A DNA stretch of 64,000 nucleotides, taken from Paraconiothyrium sp. Pb-2020 (taxonomy: Eukaryota > Ascomycota > Dothideomycetes > Pleosporales > Didymosphaeriaceae). Location: positions 372,001-436,000 of the forward strand of contig JAJUBI010000006.1 in the NCBI GenBank assembly GCA_022419385.1, read 5' to 3'. Each line of letters opens with the position of its first letter. The first letter of the stretch is position 1. The notes beneath the pieces are model-generated. The model had not been told where the DNA came from, searched no databases, and saw only the letters and a list, made by a program, of their open reading frames with translations. Shown here one piece after another: positions 45,466-57,600 of this stretch. Both the position numbers and the translations under genes were made by a program.

Positions 45466-46614
45466 TTAGATCGAATTAGGCTTATACGCCGGCATACCCT
45501 CCTTCTTCCCCCAGCTGAACACCTTGCCATCCATATCCGGCCCAAGCAGCGGCCACACCACACTCGACACCCACGTCCCCATCGTATCCTTCACCAAGTT
45601 ATCCCTCCTCGCACTCCCCATACTACTCATGCGCATCAAGTCTCCCAGCCAGCTCGTCGCGCTCGAATAATTCCCCGCTTCCAGCCCCGCGATCGCCGCA
45701 GTCGCTGCCTCCAGCTCCGTTTGCTTCGGATCAGTCTCCTCCAGCTTTTTGGTGACATCCGGCTTCGTGCGATTCTCGAGCTGCTCGCCGGGGGAAAGGA
45801 TGGTGGCTGGGGATATCAAGTTGATCGCGACGTCAAAAGGCGCGGGGGCTTGGCCGGAAGCGTTGTTCTTGGAGCGGCGCGCACCGTTGTACAGGATGAC
45901 TTCCTGGCGGAGGCCGTCGCAGAGGGACTTAAGGGCTGCTTTGGCGGGCGGGTAACCGCCGTACCCGAGGATGTTGATAAAACCCAGGACGGAAGATGTG
46001 ACTATGAAATGCCGCGTGGGCTCGGAGGGCGCGTCTGCTTTGTAGGGCGTGTCGGGGTATAGCCATGCTTTGAGCGTTTGGTGTGCGAGGTAGCATGCTG
46101 CCCAGTAGTTGATGTCCATCTGTTGCCTCAATGTATCCACCTTTTGCTCTACGAAGAGCCCTGGGGTGGAGGAGCCGGCGTTGGCCCATACGATTTCGGG
46201 GCTCTTGCCATTGTTCCAGGCGGTGGCTTCAGCGATGAGGCGCGCATTGTCTGCCTCCTTCGTACAGTCGGCGGATATATAATGGAAGCGCTGCGTTGAA
46301 GGGTTCTTTGCGGCGGCTTTGGCGTATTCAGTTGCGGATTGCAGCTTTTCTACGTTGCGGGCAACGAGGATAATGTTGGCGCCGCGCTGACTGAGGAGCT
46401 TCGCGAGCTCTTTGCCCATGCCCTGTGAGGCACCTGTGAGGAGCACCGTCTGGATTCATAGTGAGCTTCAATAGCATAAGGTTTGCTTGGATAGACTCAC
46501 CCTCCCCTCTACTGGAAATTTGTTACCCCACGATAAGAAGCCCATGACGCTTAAGCTTAGATATCCCACCAAGATCAGAGAAGCTGCGGTTAGCCAGAAC
46601 AACACGGTGTCCAT
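45466..46614 (-). CDS. TSC10: 3-ketodihydrosphingosine reductase
   Basis: Two exons (46614-46501 and 46449-45466) with a 51-nt intron encode 365 residues. The N-terminus is a membrane segment (about residues 5-30) ending before W-G-N-K-F-P-V-E-G-R. The short-chain dehydrogenase core follows: T-G-A-S-Q-G-M-G (cofactor loop, ~43-50), W-A-N-A-G-S-S, catalytic T-S-S (~190) and Y-P-P-A-K (Tyr ~204, Lys ~208). A hydrophobic C-terminal segment (S-S-V-V-W-P-L-L-G) fits a second membrane contact. The enzyme uses NADPH to reduce 3-ketodihydrosphingosine to dihydrosphingosine on the ER membrane, the second step of sphingolipid synthesis (family knowledge). The arrangement of membrane anchor plus SDR core distinguishes it from soluble SDRs. 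It is divergent with SAS10. Confidence 0.9.
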
Positions 46615-47027
46615 GGAAAGTGCGGAAGCAGAAGGAAGTAAAGAGGGACTACTGTAAGAAAAGGGGAGGACAGTGCCACAGCAATGTTGGACTACCCCAC
46701 GCGCGCTCACTACTTTAGGAAAAAGGATTGCGTATCGAGACTGTTCAGGATTCCAGTTGGTGCGTGCAAGCTCCCAATACGACCCGTATCAAGTTATTGC
46801 TAGCGGTCAGCTTGAGCGAAGCTGTCTACAAACTCGGGTATAGTTGGACCCCAAAGGGAGTAACTCGCAATGTAGTGCTCGGATGGCGGCCCCAAATTAG
46901 GTCAGCAAGGCTAATTTAGCGCGGAGCTTGACCGCGGAAGTCCCACTTCGAACGCCAAGATTTTGGCAGTAAATTTTGGAAAGTTGCGCTCATCTGCAGC
47001 ACCGATTAGCTCCACCATATCGCAAAT
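46615..47027. promoter_or_regulatory. Divergent promoter, TSC10 / SAS10
   Basis: 413 bp between two divergent ATGs hold both promoters. No TATA box is obvious, as often in house-keeping fungal genes. Confidence 0.6.
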
Positions 47028-49071
47028 ATGGGAAAGAAAAGAAAAGCGGGAGGTCGCTATGGCGAGCCCAAAGAACCGAAGGAGGAGAACTCGAAGCTTG
47101 CGATAAGCACGTACGAAGATGTCGCTGACTCCGAGGACGAATTCCACATCAATCGCGATAAAATATTGCTGGACGACGGACCGGCTGCGAAGAAGCTGCG
47201 CAAGTGGAGGGAGGAAGGTAATTTAGCAACAGTTCAAGTGAAGATGTAATACTGATATCTCCTGCCAGACGAGTTTTTACAACCCGAAGACGAGGAAGTT
47301 CTCGATTACGACGATGAGGACGACGAGGACGACTTCGATGAAGATCAATACGAGGAGGATGCCGAGGTAGATGAAGACGGTACACGCAGACCTGAAGCCG
47401 AAGATGAGGAGGACCTTGGCGGTTGGGGTCCGTCGAAGAAAGATTACTACAACGCGGATGCGATAGAGACGGAGCAAGATGCGCTTGACGAAGAAGCGGA
47501 AGCTTTACGGATACAAAAGAAACACTTGCAGTCGATGACAGAGGCGGACTTTGGTTTTGACGAGGATGAGTGGGCGGGTCAGGACGGCGACACTGGCGCA
47601 GCTTCCGGCAAAGTGGTGACGGAAGTGCTGCCACAACTCCGGATTACAGATGATATGTCTGAAGAAGAGAAGTTGAAGATCCTACGGACGCGATATCCTG
47701 AGTTCGAACCGATATCACAAGAGTACCTGCGGTTACAACCTGTGCATGATGAGTTGGCAGCGGCTGCTAATGCCGCCACACGGCTCATCAAAGCTCACAC
47801 TTCGAAATCTGGGAGAACGAATGCAGCACTTTTACGGACACCTATGGCGATAACCAAATACCGAGCGTGCGCAGCTTATCTAGCGGCCATGTCGATGTAC
47901 TTCGCCGTCCTTGGTTCCACAGCAAAAGAAGGCGATTCGTCAGTGATCGCATTGGATCCCGCTGAACTCCACGAGCACCCGGTTATGGAAAGTCTGCTCA
48001 AGACTCGGGGCCTCTGGGAAAAAGTCGAGAGTCTACCCATTGGAGATCCCATGGTGGAGGCAGCTCTTGGCGATGAACTATCAGTCATCGAAGAAGTGTC
48101 AGCCGTTGAGACCGGCAATGATATGGACGTATCAGCGAAGGAAAGGAAACCTAAGAAGTCCAAGGCCCAGCGCGCTGCTGAAGCTGCACAAGCCAAGTCG
48201 GAGGCACGACGCGCAGAGAAGCTTCGTCAGACCGAGGAGGAGCTCGCATCGCTTGCTTCCCTGACTGATACAAAAGCCCTCAAGGCCTCTCGCAAGAAGA
48301 AAGACGACGAACCCAAGCTCAACCTGCTCAATGCGGAAGACTCCGATTTCGGCGAGGAGACGGAACTCACGGCGCACGAGCTTGCAGAGAAGCAAAAGAA
48401 GAAGAAGTCATTGCGTTTCTACACATCACAAATCGCACAGAAGGCGAACAGGAGAGATGCTGCAGGCAAGGACGCCGGCGGTGATGCTGATGTGCCTCAC
48501 CGTGAGCGCTTGAAGGATCGCCAGGCCCGTCTGCAAGCCCAAGCCGAGAAGAAGGGTCAAAACAAGTCAGGCCCTGGTGTCGCTCTTGGTGAAAGCGGTG
48601 ATAGCTCTGACGAGGGCGACGGACCACCGCGCCCGGAAGATTTCGAAGATGAGGACGGTTATTACGACATGGTTGCGGCCAAGAGTAATGCGAAGAAGCA
48701 GCAAAAAATGGACCGAGCTGAAGCATATGCAGCCGCAAAGGCCCAGGGCGCGGCTGTCGTAGAAGAGGAGATTATCGGAGACGACGGACGTCGCCAGATC
48801 AGCTACGTGATTGAGAAGAACAAAGGACTGACTCCACACCGGAAGAAACAGAGTATGTATCTCCACGACTCTATACACCTTCGACCACTTCTAACCCTAC
48901 ACAGATCGCAATCCGCGTGTCAAGAAGAAGATCCGCTACGAAGCCAAGAAGAAGGCGCTCAAATCACAAAAACCCGTCTTCGACGCCGGGAAGAAAGCGA
49001 AAGGTGGTGCGCATTACCAGGGAGAACTTACTGGTATCAAAAAGGGATTGGTTAGGAGTAGAAAGTTGTAG
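47028..49071 (+). CDS. SAS10: SSU processome protein Sas10/Utp3
   Basis: Three exons (47028-47217, 47269-48852, 48905-49071) give 646 residues. It starts M-G-K-K-R-K and soon becomes strongly acidic (D/E-rich ~70-110). The W-G-x-S-K-K-D-Y-Y-N-A-D motif and the following Q-D-A-L-D-E-E-A-E-A-L-R-I-Q-K-K are typical of Sas10. The middle Sas10/Utp3/C1D domain (~190-280) binds RNA-processing partners. The C-terminal Sas10 domain, I-E-K-N-K-G-L-T-P-H-R-K-K followed after the last intron by N-P-R-V-K-K-K-I-R-Y and a G-A-H-Y-Q-G-E-L-T-G-I-K-K-G tail, is unmistakable. Its role is assembly of the small-subunit processome and 18S rRNA maturation in the nucleolus; yeast Sas10 also affects silencing. The last intron is required to reach the conserved end. 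Confidence 0.94.
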
Positions 49072-50321
49072 GATTCATATGAGACGCCATTGGACACGAC
49101 TTGCATCTAAACCTACATATCTCCTTGTGTCTTATGTATGCATGTGGAGCATTGAGTTATCTCGCATAAACGTCTACTGCGCCACGTGTGCTCCTCCTTG
49201 TGGGCGAACACTAATTGAGCTCTTATCATACAGTCTTTGTCTCCGCTTCAACTTGATTGTATCGAGAAGCATCCCCACATGTCTACTCTAGCCTCTATAG
49301 ATAAAGGGGTATGACTCCTGCCTCGCTTGGTATACATGGACTAACATCAGGCCGCCAGCTCGCTCTACCTCGTTCAATAGGACGATACTGATCACCTGAT
49401 TTGCCGCAATGAGTGACTCCAACGCCTGATCCAATGTGTAGAGAAAGCAGGTTTCAAGGGGATGCATACAAGGAGCAAGAGTATGGTTGCGGGGTTTGGA
49501 GGCTCAAGTATGGTCAGCTACATACCTGTGTGCCTAACCACTGCTGCAGCTTGTATTACAAAGGTTAGGGCTGACAGGCCTTAACTACTCGAAGAGGCAG
49601 TATTAATACAGCATCCCTTGTGTGTTGATGTGGTGGCATGATCCGTACCTCTATACCGTACGATCTGCGTTTGTCTATCTACAGTCGAGACCCAATAGAC
49701 AAGTAAGTAAACCGAGCTCCTGCAGAGCCTCCCTTCGTTACCCCCAATCGGCGATGTCCCAACATAATTGTGCCAATCCTATATTTCACTACCCTTGTGA
49801 CGACGCGCGAACGTCACAGGATCGTCCACGTTGGTTTGCATTGACCAATCATTACTCGTGCCGGCCGTAAGCGAACCCCACAAGTGCAACTTTCTACCCG
49901 CTTTCGGACGCCTCACGTGGTGTGCTGTGAGCGAAGCTGAAGGAATTCATGGCTTGATGGCTGTGGGTAGAGTCGAGGTTTGGCATGCAGCGGTGAGCGA
50001 GCCAACAGTGGATAAACGAATAGTATCGTTTAGTCTTCTCTACGAACGAGACCTCAAATCTATATAGAACCATCCTAAAGCCTTTACAAAGAGCACGATT
50101 GTTTGGACGTTTTCCCGTGGACCCTGCCTCAACCCGGGGACGCACTAACTTCTGCGTCATAAGTGCTAAGTGGAGCCGCCGTACCTGAGCACCGGGGTAA
50201 GGGCGTGATAGTCGTTGGCTGTACTTGCATTCCTGGGCCTTCCGCGGCGGAACGCCTACGTAACAGCGACAGCACAGCAGTCTTCGTAACGAAAAACCTC
50301 AGCTCGGCGCACCCGCTTCGC
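49072..50321. other. Intergenic, no gene seen
   Basis: About 1.25 kb between two plus-strand genes. Frames are short and without splice partners; no tRNA-like B box is found. Confidence 0.45.
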
Positions 50322-51338
50322 ATGGCATATCAACGAGAGCCTTCCACCGTCGATAGCCCACCTCGCATAGCCACCATGGACGCCCTCCACCAACTCAAAC
50401 CCGGACCTGCTTCGGTTGTTCTTCCATTCCCGCATGCCGTCGTCGAAACGGCAACATTCCACCTCCTCGCCGTGGCGCTGACTTTTATCCTCCCACTCTT
50501 GTCCCTCTTCTACATCCATGCAGACTACAAAGCGTTCCTCTCCCTCGGCCCTGGCGGTACGCAACGTCTTAACCCCCAATTAACTCCCTCATACTGATCT
50601 CTCTCAGGCACACCACCCACCCCCCTCGGCTACGCAAAGATAAAACTCCTCTCCATCCTCTGCCTACGCGACCCCCTCCGCCCAGCCTCCATCCCCCCAC
50701 ACTTCCGTCCCCAGCGCGGCTACCTCCTCCCAACGTCCCTCCCCACGCGTCCCGGCGCCCGCCCCACCGTCCGCGGCATCGCGCCCCAACGCCAACAGTC
50801 GCAGAAATCCTCCGTCGAGATATACAAAGAACTGGTAGCCGCAATGCGCGCGTTCATAGCGCAGCCGGAGAATTGTCTCGTGGAAAGGACGAGCTGCTTC
50901 GAGAAGCACAGCTCCGGCATCTTCGCGAGTACGCCGATAACACGGACCTGCGGCGGGGAGGTGTGCCATGCGCATCCGTCAGACGGGAGCATGCACATGA
51001 CGCTGCATCCCGCTGATGCGAAAATCGTTCTTGAGTGCGGATGGGGTGAGCGACACCCGTTGGCGAGGGGAGGCTGGTGTAGGCGTTTTGTGCCAAAGGA
51101 GTTTGTGCTGATATATGCGCCGCGGACAAAGGAGGAGGTGGAGATCATCATGAAGATTGTGGCGGCGGGCGTGTGGTGGGTTGCAGGTATCGATGTGGAG
51201 AAGGAGGGTAAGGAGAGGAGGGATTCTTCGGCGGAGGTTGAGGCTTTTGTGAGGTCGAATGGAAATGAGTGCCATGCTTGTAGGGTACATGGGTGTGGGT
51301 CGAAGAGCTTGGAGGGAAGTTTGGCTGGGAGTGCGTGA
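50322..51338 (+). CDS. Membrane-anchored luciferase-domain (PF17648-type) protein
   Basis: Two exons (50322-50556 and 50608-51338) with a 51-nt intron (GTACGC, CTGAT branch, CAG) give 321 residues. The start could be the ATG at 50322 or the one at 50376; the first is used. Residues ~35-65 form one strong membrane segment. The remainder is a globular domain with H-M-T-L-H-P-A-D-A-K and W-G-E-R-H-P-L-A, then F-V-L-I-Y-A-P-R, which is the fungal luciferase-like domain pattern. The name of that domain comes from distant similarity and does not imply light emission; no substrate is known. A late N-E-C-H-A-C pair of cysteines is visible. The membrane anchor suggests ER or plasma-membrane location (inference). 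It converges with EMC5. Confidence 0.75.
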
Positions 51339-51620
51339 GCTTATCAAAGAGCATATATGAGTTTGGGAAATCGGAGGGAGACAGAATGATGTTTGAATTG
51401 GGGTTTTGATTCCTTTTGGCGTTTTAGCAAGCATATGCCGGCGCAAGGCGCTTGGGATACCGGTACGGCACACAGATATCCATCGTACAAATTCATTGCT
51501 TTTCGATTCCGAGCGTCTGAGGGTATATACATCTGACTCAAGTTAGCGCATTGCCCCAGATGATTCGCACGGCAGAGAGACAACTTACCCATATGCCACC
51601 AAAGTCGACAACCAAGCCGT

Positions 51621-52208
51621 TCAATTCTTCCCACCCGCCTTAGCCCACTCCGCATACTCCTTCCTCTTACTTCTCACATCCCAAAACCCCCTCCTACCCT
51701 CCCCATTCCCACCAATCCCCGCATCCAGTCCCAGAAACGCGAACCCATCACCCTCGCTCAAGATTTCCTCGCCCTCCCTCGTCCACTTGCCCTCGCCATG
51801 CTGCCCCTCACGCGCGATCTTGCCTCCCCACTTCGCCCATTGTATCGGTTTCAGCTGCGGCGAGGAAACAACGATGCCCGCGGAGAGCACGAAGATGGAG
51901 ACGAGCAGCTCGATGGTGATGTCGAGGGGCAGCGGGGTGTGCGCGAAGGCTGCGGTGTGTTCGTGGGATGAGTAGACGCTGTTGAGGCTGTTAGTCAAGC
52001 ATTCTACAAGACGCCGAAAACAATGAAGCGAAATCTGTAGCCCGGGCATTCTCGAAGCGCGGCGAGTTTCAGGCTGGTGCCGTCGGTGATGGTGGTTGCA
52101 CGGTGACTTCGGAAAGTGATTGGGGCGATAAGCAAGTAAAGTGATGACATACGCATGTGTCAGGAAGATGAGGCCGACGGCATTGAGCGCTGTGCCTAGG
52201 ATTGCCAT
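51621..52208 (-). CDS. EMC5: ER membrane protein complex subunit 5 (EMC5/MMGT family)
   Basis: Two exons (52208-52153 and 51978-51621) give 137 residues. The intron is unusually long for this window (174 nt) but has GTATGT, a GACTAAC branch and CAG, and the joined protein fits the family. The first helix is G-T-A-L-N-A-V-G-L-I-F-L-T-H-A; the second is I-E-L-L-V-S-I-F-V-L-S-A-G-I-V-V. The family block L-K-P-I-Q-W-A-K-W follows, and R-R-G-F-W-D-V-R-S-K-R-K-E-Y lies near the end. EMC5 is a core membrane subunit of the EMC insertase, which places tail-anchored and multi-pass proteins in the ER membrane (family knowledge). Older annotation as a magnesium transporter refers to the same family. It converges with the luciferase-domain gene, 282 bp apart. 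Confidence 0.88.
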   Translation of the reverse strand: MAILGTALNAVGLIFLTHAYVITLLAYRPNHFPKSPCNHHHRRHQPETRRASRMPGLQISLHCFRRLVECLTNSLNSVYSSHEHTAAFAHTPLPLDITIELLVSIFVLSAGIVVSSPQLKPIQWAKWGGKIAREGQHGEGKWTREGEEILSEGDGFAFLGLDAGIGGNGEGRRGFWDVRSKRKEYAEWAKAGGKN

Positions 52209-52902
52209 GTCGAAGCTATCGTGGGAGGAGGGGCTGAGCAAGCTTGCGGTGGTGCGGGACAGAAGTACTCCGAAGCGCAAGAGGAAGCTCGAGCAGTTTC
52301 AGGTGAGCTGACGATAGCGAAATTGAAGTCGGGTGCAGAATTCCAAGTAGGAGGTGGGATGGAGTCGTGGGTTGAGTTGGAGAACGGTGCGTGTCGAGGT
52401 AGAAAGTGGTGATGCCGTGATGCCGTGATGCAGGGTAGAAGTCTTGGCACCACCAATCCTATGCCGCATGAGGTACTACTTCCTTCGAAGTTGCCAGCAT
52501 AGGCAAGCAAGAATCTATTGTACAGTGCAATCTGTGTTCGAACTATTCCGCAATGATGTACTGGCATATGCTGCAATTGGATGGGAGCGCCGTGTTGCTC
52601 GAGATGAACTTGTCTAGAACGACACATGAGCCAGAGAATAATGAACATTCCCACCCTAATTAATTGTATAATGTACTAGAATATGGTAAACATGCACAAA
52701 CATGGACCAAGCACAAAGCGCGCTATCACCACCAATGGAATCAGAAGCCCATATCCATCCTCCGAGCCAAGCATCCTAAACAAAACCCACACCAAGGAAA
52801 AAACCGGCCTCCAACGCCAATAAAAGCAAGTGGTATAGAGCGAAAGTCGATCGTCAATCGACGTGACAAAGATTCCAATGCACGGCTTAGCGAGCTTTGC
52901 GT
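52209..52902. other. Intergenic, EMC5 promoter and 3' flank of the ammonium transporter
   Basis: 694 bp between two minus-strand genes. No convincing coding frame. Confidence 0.5.
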
Positions 52903-54642
52903 TTATGCACGATGAGCCCACTCTGCCAACTGATGACTCGAGTCGACGCTCTCCTGGTTCTTCTCATGCATGCCCATGGTAGAAGCGTGCTGCTCGAGAG
53001 AGTGCGTAGAGAGGCCCTCGTCGACGTCGTCGGGGGAGGCAACCTCGCGCGTGAGCTCGACGTAGTCGTACTGTATTTCTCGTTAGCATCATGATACTTA
53101 TGACCGTGTAAGGAGGGAGGGGAGAAAGGTACGTACAGCAAACTCGCCAATCTCGACGTCATCAAGGCCTAGGATTTCGTCCTCGTCGCTTACGCGGAGC
53201 TTGAAGACGGGGAGGAATTTTCCGATGAAGTCGAGAGCGCCGAGGATGAGGCAGGTTCCTGCGAAGCTGTAGGCTCCGCCGGAGACGGAGTCAGCGAGCT
53301 GGTAGCCCAGTTGCATGTAGTGCTGGTTGAGCCAGCCGCCGGGGATAACCGTGTAGCCGTCGAGATGAGCAATGTAGTCACTGAGTAAAAGTTAGCGAAG
53401 GGCAAATCATTCGAGTTTGTGAGACTTACGCTGCAAAGAAAGCAGTCAGAATGTTGCCACAGAAACCGCCCACGGCGTGCACGGCGAAGATGTCGAGAGC
53501 GTCGTCACAGCGAAGGAAGTACTTGAGCTTCGTGGCATAGTTGCATGCAACGCCTCCGACAACACCGAAGATGACGGCGGCCCAGGCAGGCACAAATCCT
53601 GATCCGGGTGTTATACAGACCAGGCCGGCGATGACGCCTGAGCAGAAGCCAACGGTGGACCACTTGCGCTCAAGTCGGTAATCGACGAGGCACCAGGTGA
53701 TACCGCCCGTGCAAGCAGCAAGGTTGGTAACCACGGCTGCCATGACAGCACGTAGGTTAGCGGACAGGGCGGATCCAGCATTGAAGCCGAACCATCCCAC
53801 CCAAAGGAACACGGTGCCGATCACGATGTGAGTGACGTTGTGAGGTCGGTAGTTTAGCTCTTGCGTGCCGTGGCCGCGACGCTTTCCGAGCATGTAGGAG
53901 TAGGCGAGGGCTGCGGTTCCGGAGGCAATGTGCACGGGAGTTCCGCCAGCAAAGTCCAATCCACCCAAAAGGAATGTCCAGCCTTTGGGGTTCCAGGTCC
54001 AGCAGGCGATGGGATCGTAGATGACGGTCGTCCAGATGAACATGTATATTATACATGGGAGCATTCTTCCGCGCTCGGCAACCGCACCGACAGCAAGAGC
54101 GACCGTGATAGCAGCGAACATGCCCTGGTAGACGCAGAACAGCAGGTCAGGAATACGTGAACTGCCAACCGAAGGGTAGCCAAGCACGTTCCTGAGGCCG
54201 ATGTTCTCAAGGTCGCCGATGAACTTGCCCGCACCGTGCGAGAAGGCGAGCGAGTAGCCCCAGAAGAACCATTGGAAGGAGACGACTGCCGTGGCCATGA
54301 CAGAGCTGATGGTAGAGGATTAGCATATTTTTGATAGATGCTTGTCGTGAGGAAACTCACAGCCATAGCAGCGACAACGCCGACTTCCTGCGTGCCAGAC
54401 CGGAGTAGAAGAAACCAACACCGGGGATCATGAGAAGCACCAGGGCCGTTGAAGTGAGCATCCACGCGACATCGCCCGCCTACAGGGATTAGTACTACCA
54501 TACACGATCTGCAAGGGCGGGTCCTTACATTGTAGAAGACATTGAGGTTGTCTAGCCTGCTGTCTCCTCCAGTAGGTATAGACCCGTTTGTGAAGGCCAC
54601 AAGTGGCACCGTAGGGTCGGAGCCGCTCGCAGAAGGGTCCAT
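52903..54642 (-). CDS. MEP2: Ammonium transporter (MEP/AMT/Rh family)
   Basis: Five exons (54642-54529, 54479-54361, 54305-53430, 53380-53137, 53070-52903) join to 506 residues, the length of fungal Mep proteins. The first membrane segments include G-V-G-F-F-Y-S-G-L-A-R-R-K-S-A-L-S. The signature D-F-A-G-G-T-P-V-H-I-A-S-G carries the conserved Asp (~195) and the first pore His (~203); the second lies in D-I-F-A-V-H-A-V-G-G-F-C-G (~354). Both twin-histidine residues are therefore intact. The cytosolic tail (about 60 residues) is Ser/His-rich and could hold an Npr1-type regulatory site. The protein moves ammonium across the plasma membrane; Mep2 orthologues also signal nitrogen status. I use MEP2 for the family; MepA/MeaA paralogues cannot be excluded. 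GATA-factor sites lie upstream. Confidence 0.92.
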
Positions 54643-57600
54643 ACTGTCAAGTGCCCCGGTTCCGGAGCGTGGGTCGATCTACCTTCGTAGAAATGTACCA
54701 CAGTGGGGTGCTATCGGCGACGGCGCAGCACTTTCAGACGCGTACTCGCAAGTATTTGCGAACAAGAGGAAGTAAGGACTGGACAGAGAATGGCAGGGCG
54801 GCCAATGCTCCCGGGTGTCAGATTGTAGATGTCGAAGTTCAAGGCCTCGGCGAGGTCGGGAGTCGCGGTTCGCTCCGAAGGCGTTTGCGCAGCGATCGAA
54901 CGAGCGGCCGTTCACTAGTCGCGCACACGTGTGAATTGGGGCACAGGATCGCCGGTGACCGCGAGTATGTATAGAGATCTCGGAGCACGGCCGCAGTAGG
55001 GGAGGGATATTCGAGAGATATACAGGCGGCGGACATTAGCTCTCCGCTGCGACAGCCCGGGCCAGCCTGGTTCGAGTCTCCCAGCATGAACGTCCCTCTA
55101 GGATCACGAGCAAGCCACACAGTGGGGTGAAGATACGAGCTGGACCCCAGCCAATGCGGCGACGTCTCGCAAACGCGGCAGCGCGTGGCGGGAGCCAACC
55201 ACGCCGGCGGGATGGCCCTGCAGTGGGTCTCCGTCTTCTGATTGAAGAGGCCCTCTGCTCTGATCGACTGTGCCTCTCGCATCGCATTCGGTTTGCAAGA
55301 GGTGTGGTCGTACGCGCGCATCTAGAAGCATGCATGTGTCCCCAGCGGGCGGCGAGCGCATGGGGAGCAGCGCGCTGCGGTTGTTGTAGCCAATTCGTTT
55401 TCTTATCAGTACCCTTGCAACTCGACAGCCGCCCAAGCCCACGTCTTGGCCCTTGCAGCAATCGCCCCAGATCAGCCTAGCAGCGCGACTCCGACAGACT
55501 GTCCACCTTTCATGTGAAGTGCGTGTTGCATGTACTCCACGGGATACACATCGATGGAGAACACAGGCGACGATGCCAAACACCTCTTCGTAGTCTTCGA
55601 CGACATCCGCGTCGATACCTCGCCAGAGCAGCCAGAAGACCCCCAAGACTCTACCCGGACGCCGCCGGCGATGCGATATCAGACCCATATCAGCGGTACC
55701 TCACCCGCGCGCATCCCCCATGGCTCCTTATCTACCCCCCTACAGCCCTGCACCGTTTGGTTTCGTTCTGTCCCAAGCTTCTGCCTCGGTCGCACGACCC
55801 TGACATCTCATCGGCCTCCCTGCGAGTTGCTTTTTCTAGCACCGTCCCGAAACTCTAAAGCCCAGACATCGATACTCGCGCTGTCCTGTGCCAGCCTTGC
55901 ACGTACCACAGTATAGCCAATCTGGCTGTAATCTCCTTGCTGACCAAAACCATCTCGTGTCTTGTATATTGATTCTATCTTCGCCGCACCAGTGTCGTTC
56001 CATCTTGTTCCATTGCGGCGAGATAAGAGTGCATGCGGTATTATTGGTGGTCCTGAGATGCAGGAGAACCGTCGTCCGGACCTTGGTCTTGGATTCGCCC
56101 GAGATGCAGTCAGGAGAGATTCCGTCTTAGCGGTTGCACAAGCTGCCTTCTTCGACCTATCGTACGACGGCATGTTTACCGGTTGGCCCTAGGTGGTGAG
56201 CTTCACCTGACTGGATGAGCTCGAGATAAAACGTCTCCAAAAGGCAATGTGCGGCAATGCGAAAACGAGGTTTCATGTGGCAGCTCCCAGCATCAACAGT
56301 GGGCAATCTTAGGTATCTAAGGGCCACATATTGTTACTTATTCTTTCTCGTGCTGCCAAATCGCTCCATACAACAGAGCCCATCTTTTACTGGCTCATGG
56401 CAGCACCTGCGTAGCATCCCTCGAGCACAAGCGGCGGCCCCCCCACGGGTCTGTGTGACGGCGGGAGGGAAGCCTGGTGGCTTTGCGCTGCCGTTGGAAG
56501 CTCTCCGTGAAACCTTCATTCGTACGACCAAGCGAGCCAGTGTGAGCCAGTCCGCGATGATCCCCAGTCTGGAACGTGCCTGCAGCCACGCTAAGTGATG
56601 TATGGAAATCCGGGGTTGCGGGCGAGTTCGAGAGATCGACCTTCAATAGCTTGGCTTTTGTTGGCACAATTTGGGCAGAGTCCAACGAGCGTCAATCTTG
56701 CTCTGTAACATGGTGGCCAATATTGGGACATGAACACCTGGATGTCCAAGAGTGTGGGTAAAAGTGTTGCATGCGAACCATGCTCGCCGAGCCCAGCATG
56801 CATGAAAGGAGAAGGCCCGAAAGAATGTCAATATAATGGCTCTTCGGAGTCCTGCTGTGCGCCTCCTGAGTGCGTGCGTCGCTTTCAGGAGGTAAGACAT
56901 GCTGTTGCAGAGCCCTTTGAGAAGGCTGCGGCTTACACGCAACCTCGTCATTACTCCGTCGGTATACTGCAGCTCTTAGATTGGACAGTGTGCAACGGTT
57001 GTTGCCTTATTGCTGACATAGCCTAAGTGAAGTACGCCGTGCAGGCTGCGCGGCCTTGTCGTGCTGTGTGCGAACATATTTGATAGGATAAGATTCGTCG
57101 ATCCAAATTTACAATACGGACGCGGAGCACCAATGTCCATCAAGCCTACTGCTGTAAGCAATGGACAAAGTTGAGTGTTCGAACGAAAAAAGAGGCGGAC
57201 ATGCGAGCGTCCACTGTCTCTGAAGAAGTAGAAAAATCACCGAGAGACTTGCGGAAAGTCCCTACACAGTCGAAACCTTCTGAACATCTGAAGTTACTGA
57301 ATCGAAGATAAACTCACTGTATTCGACAGACCATCGCTGCGCGAATGCTTAGAGGAGTACTCTTTCTATGGAGCGTAGATTGACCATGGATCGCTTGTAT
57401 CACTCGGTTATTTTTCGAGTACATAACGAATCATCAACAAATTCGTATACACGGAACCCTTCCACGTTGCAACATAGACTTCGCTCGCGTTTTTGAGCGC
57501 GTCTTCAGTAATCGACATGGTGGCTGGGCCTGAGGCAAATTCTTGCTGTGCGGAGAGGGGTCTTCCAGCAGATGAGCGGTATCAATTTGGCACTTCATTA

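Noticed and set aside
55060..55100. GGTTCGAGTCTCC, which looks like a tRNA B box
   Set aside because: No matching acceptor stem, D arm or T stem could be drawn on either strand.
55808..56173. 121-codon minus-strand frame
   Set aside because: No splice context or recognisable motif, and an equally plausible short frame lies opposite.
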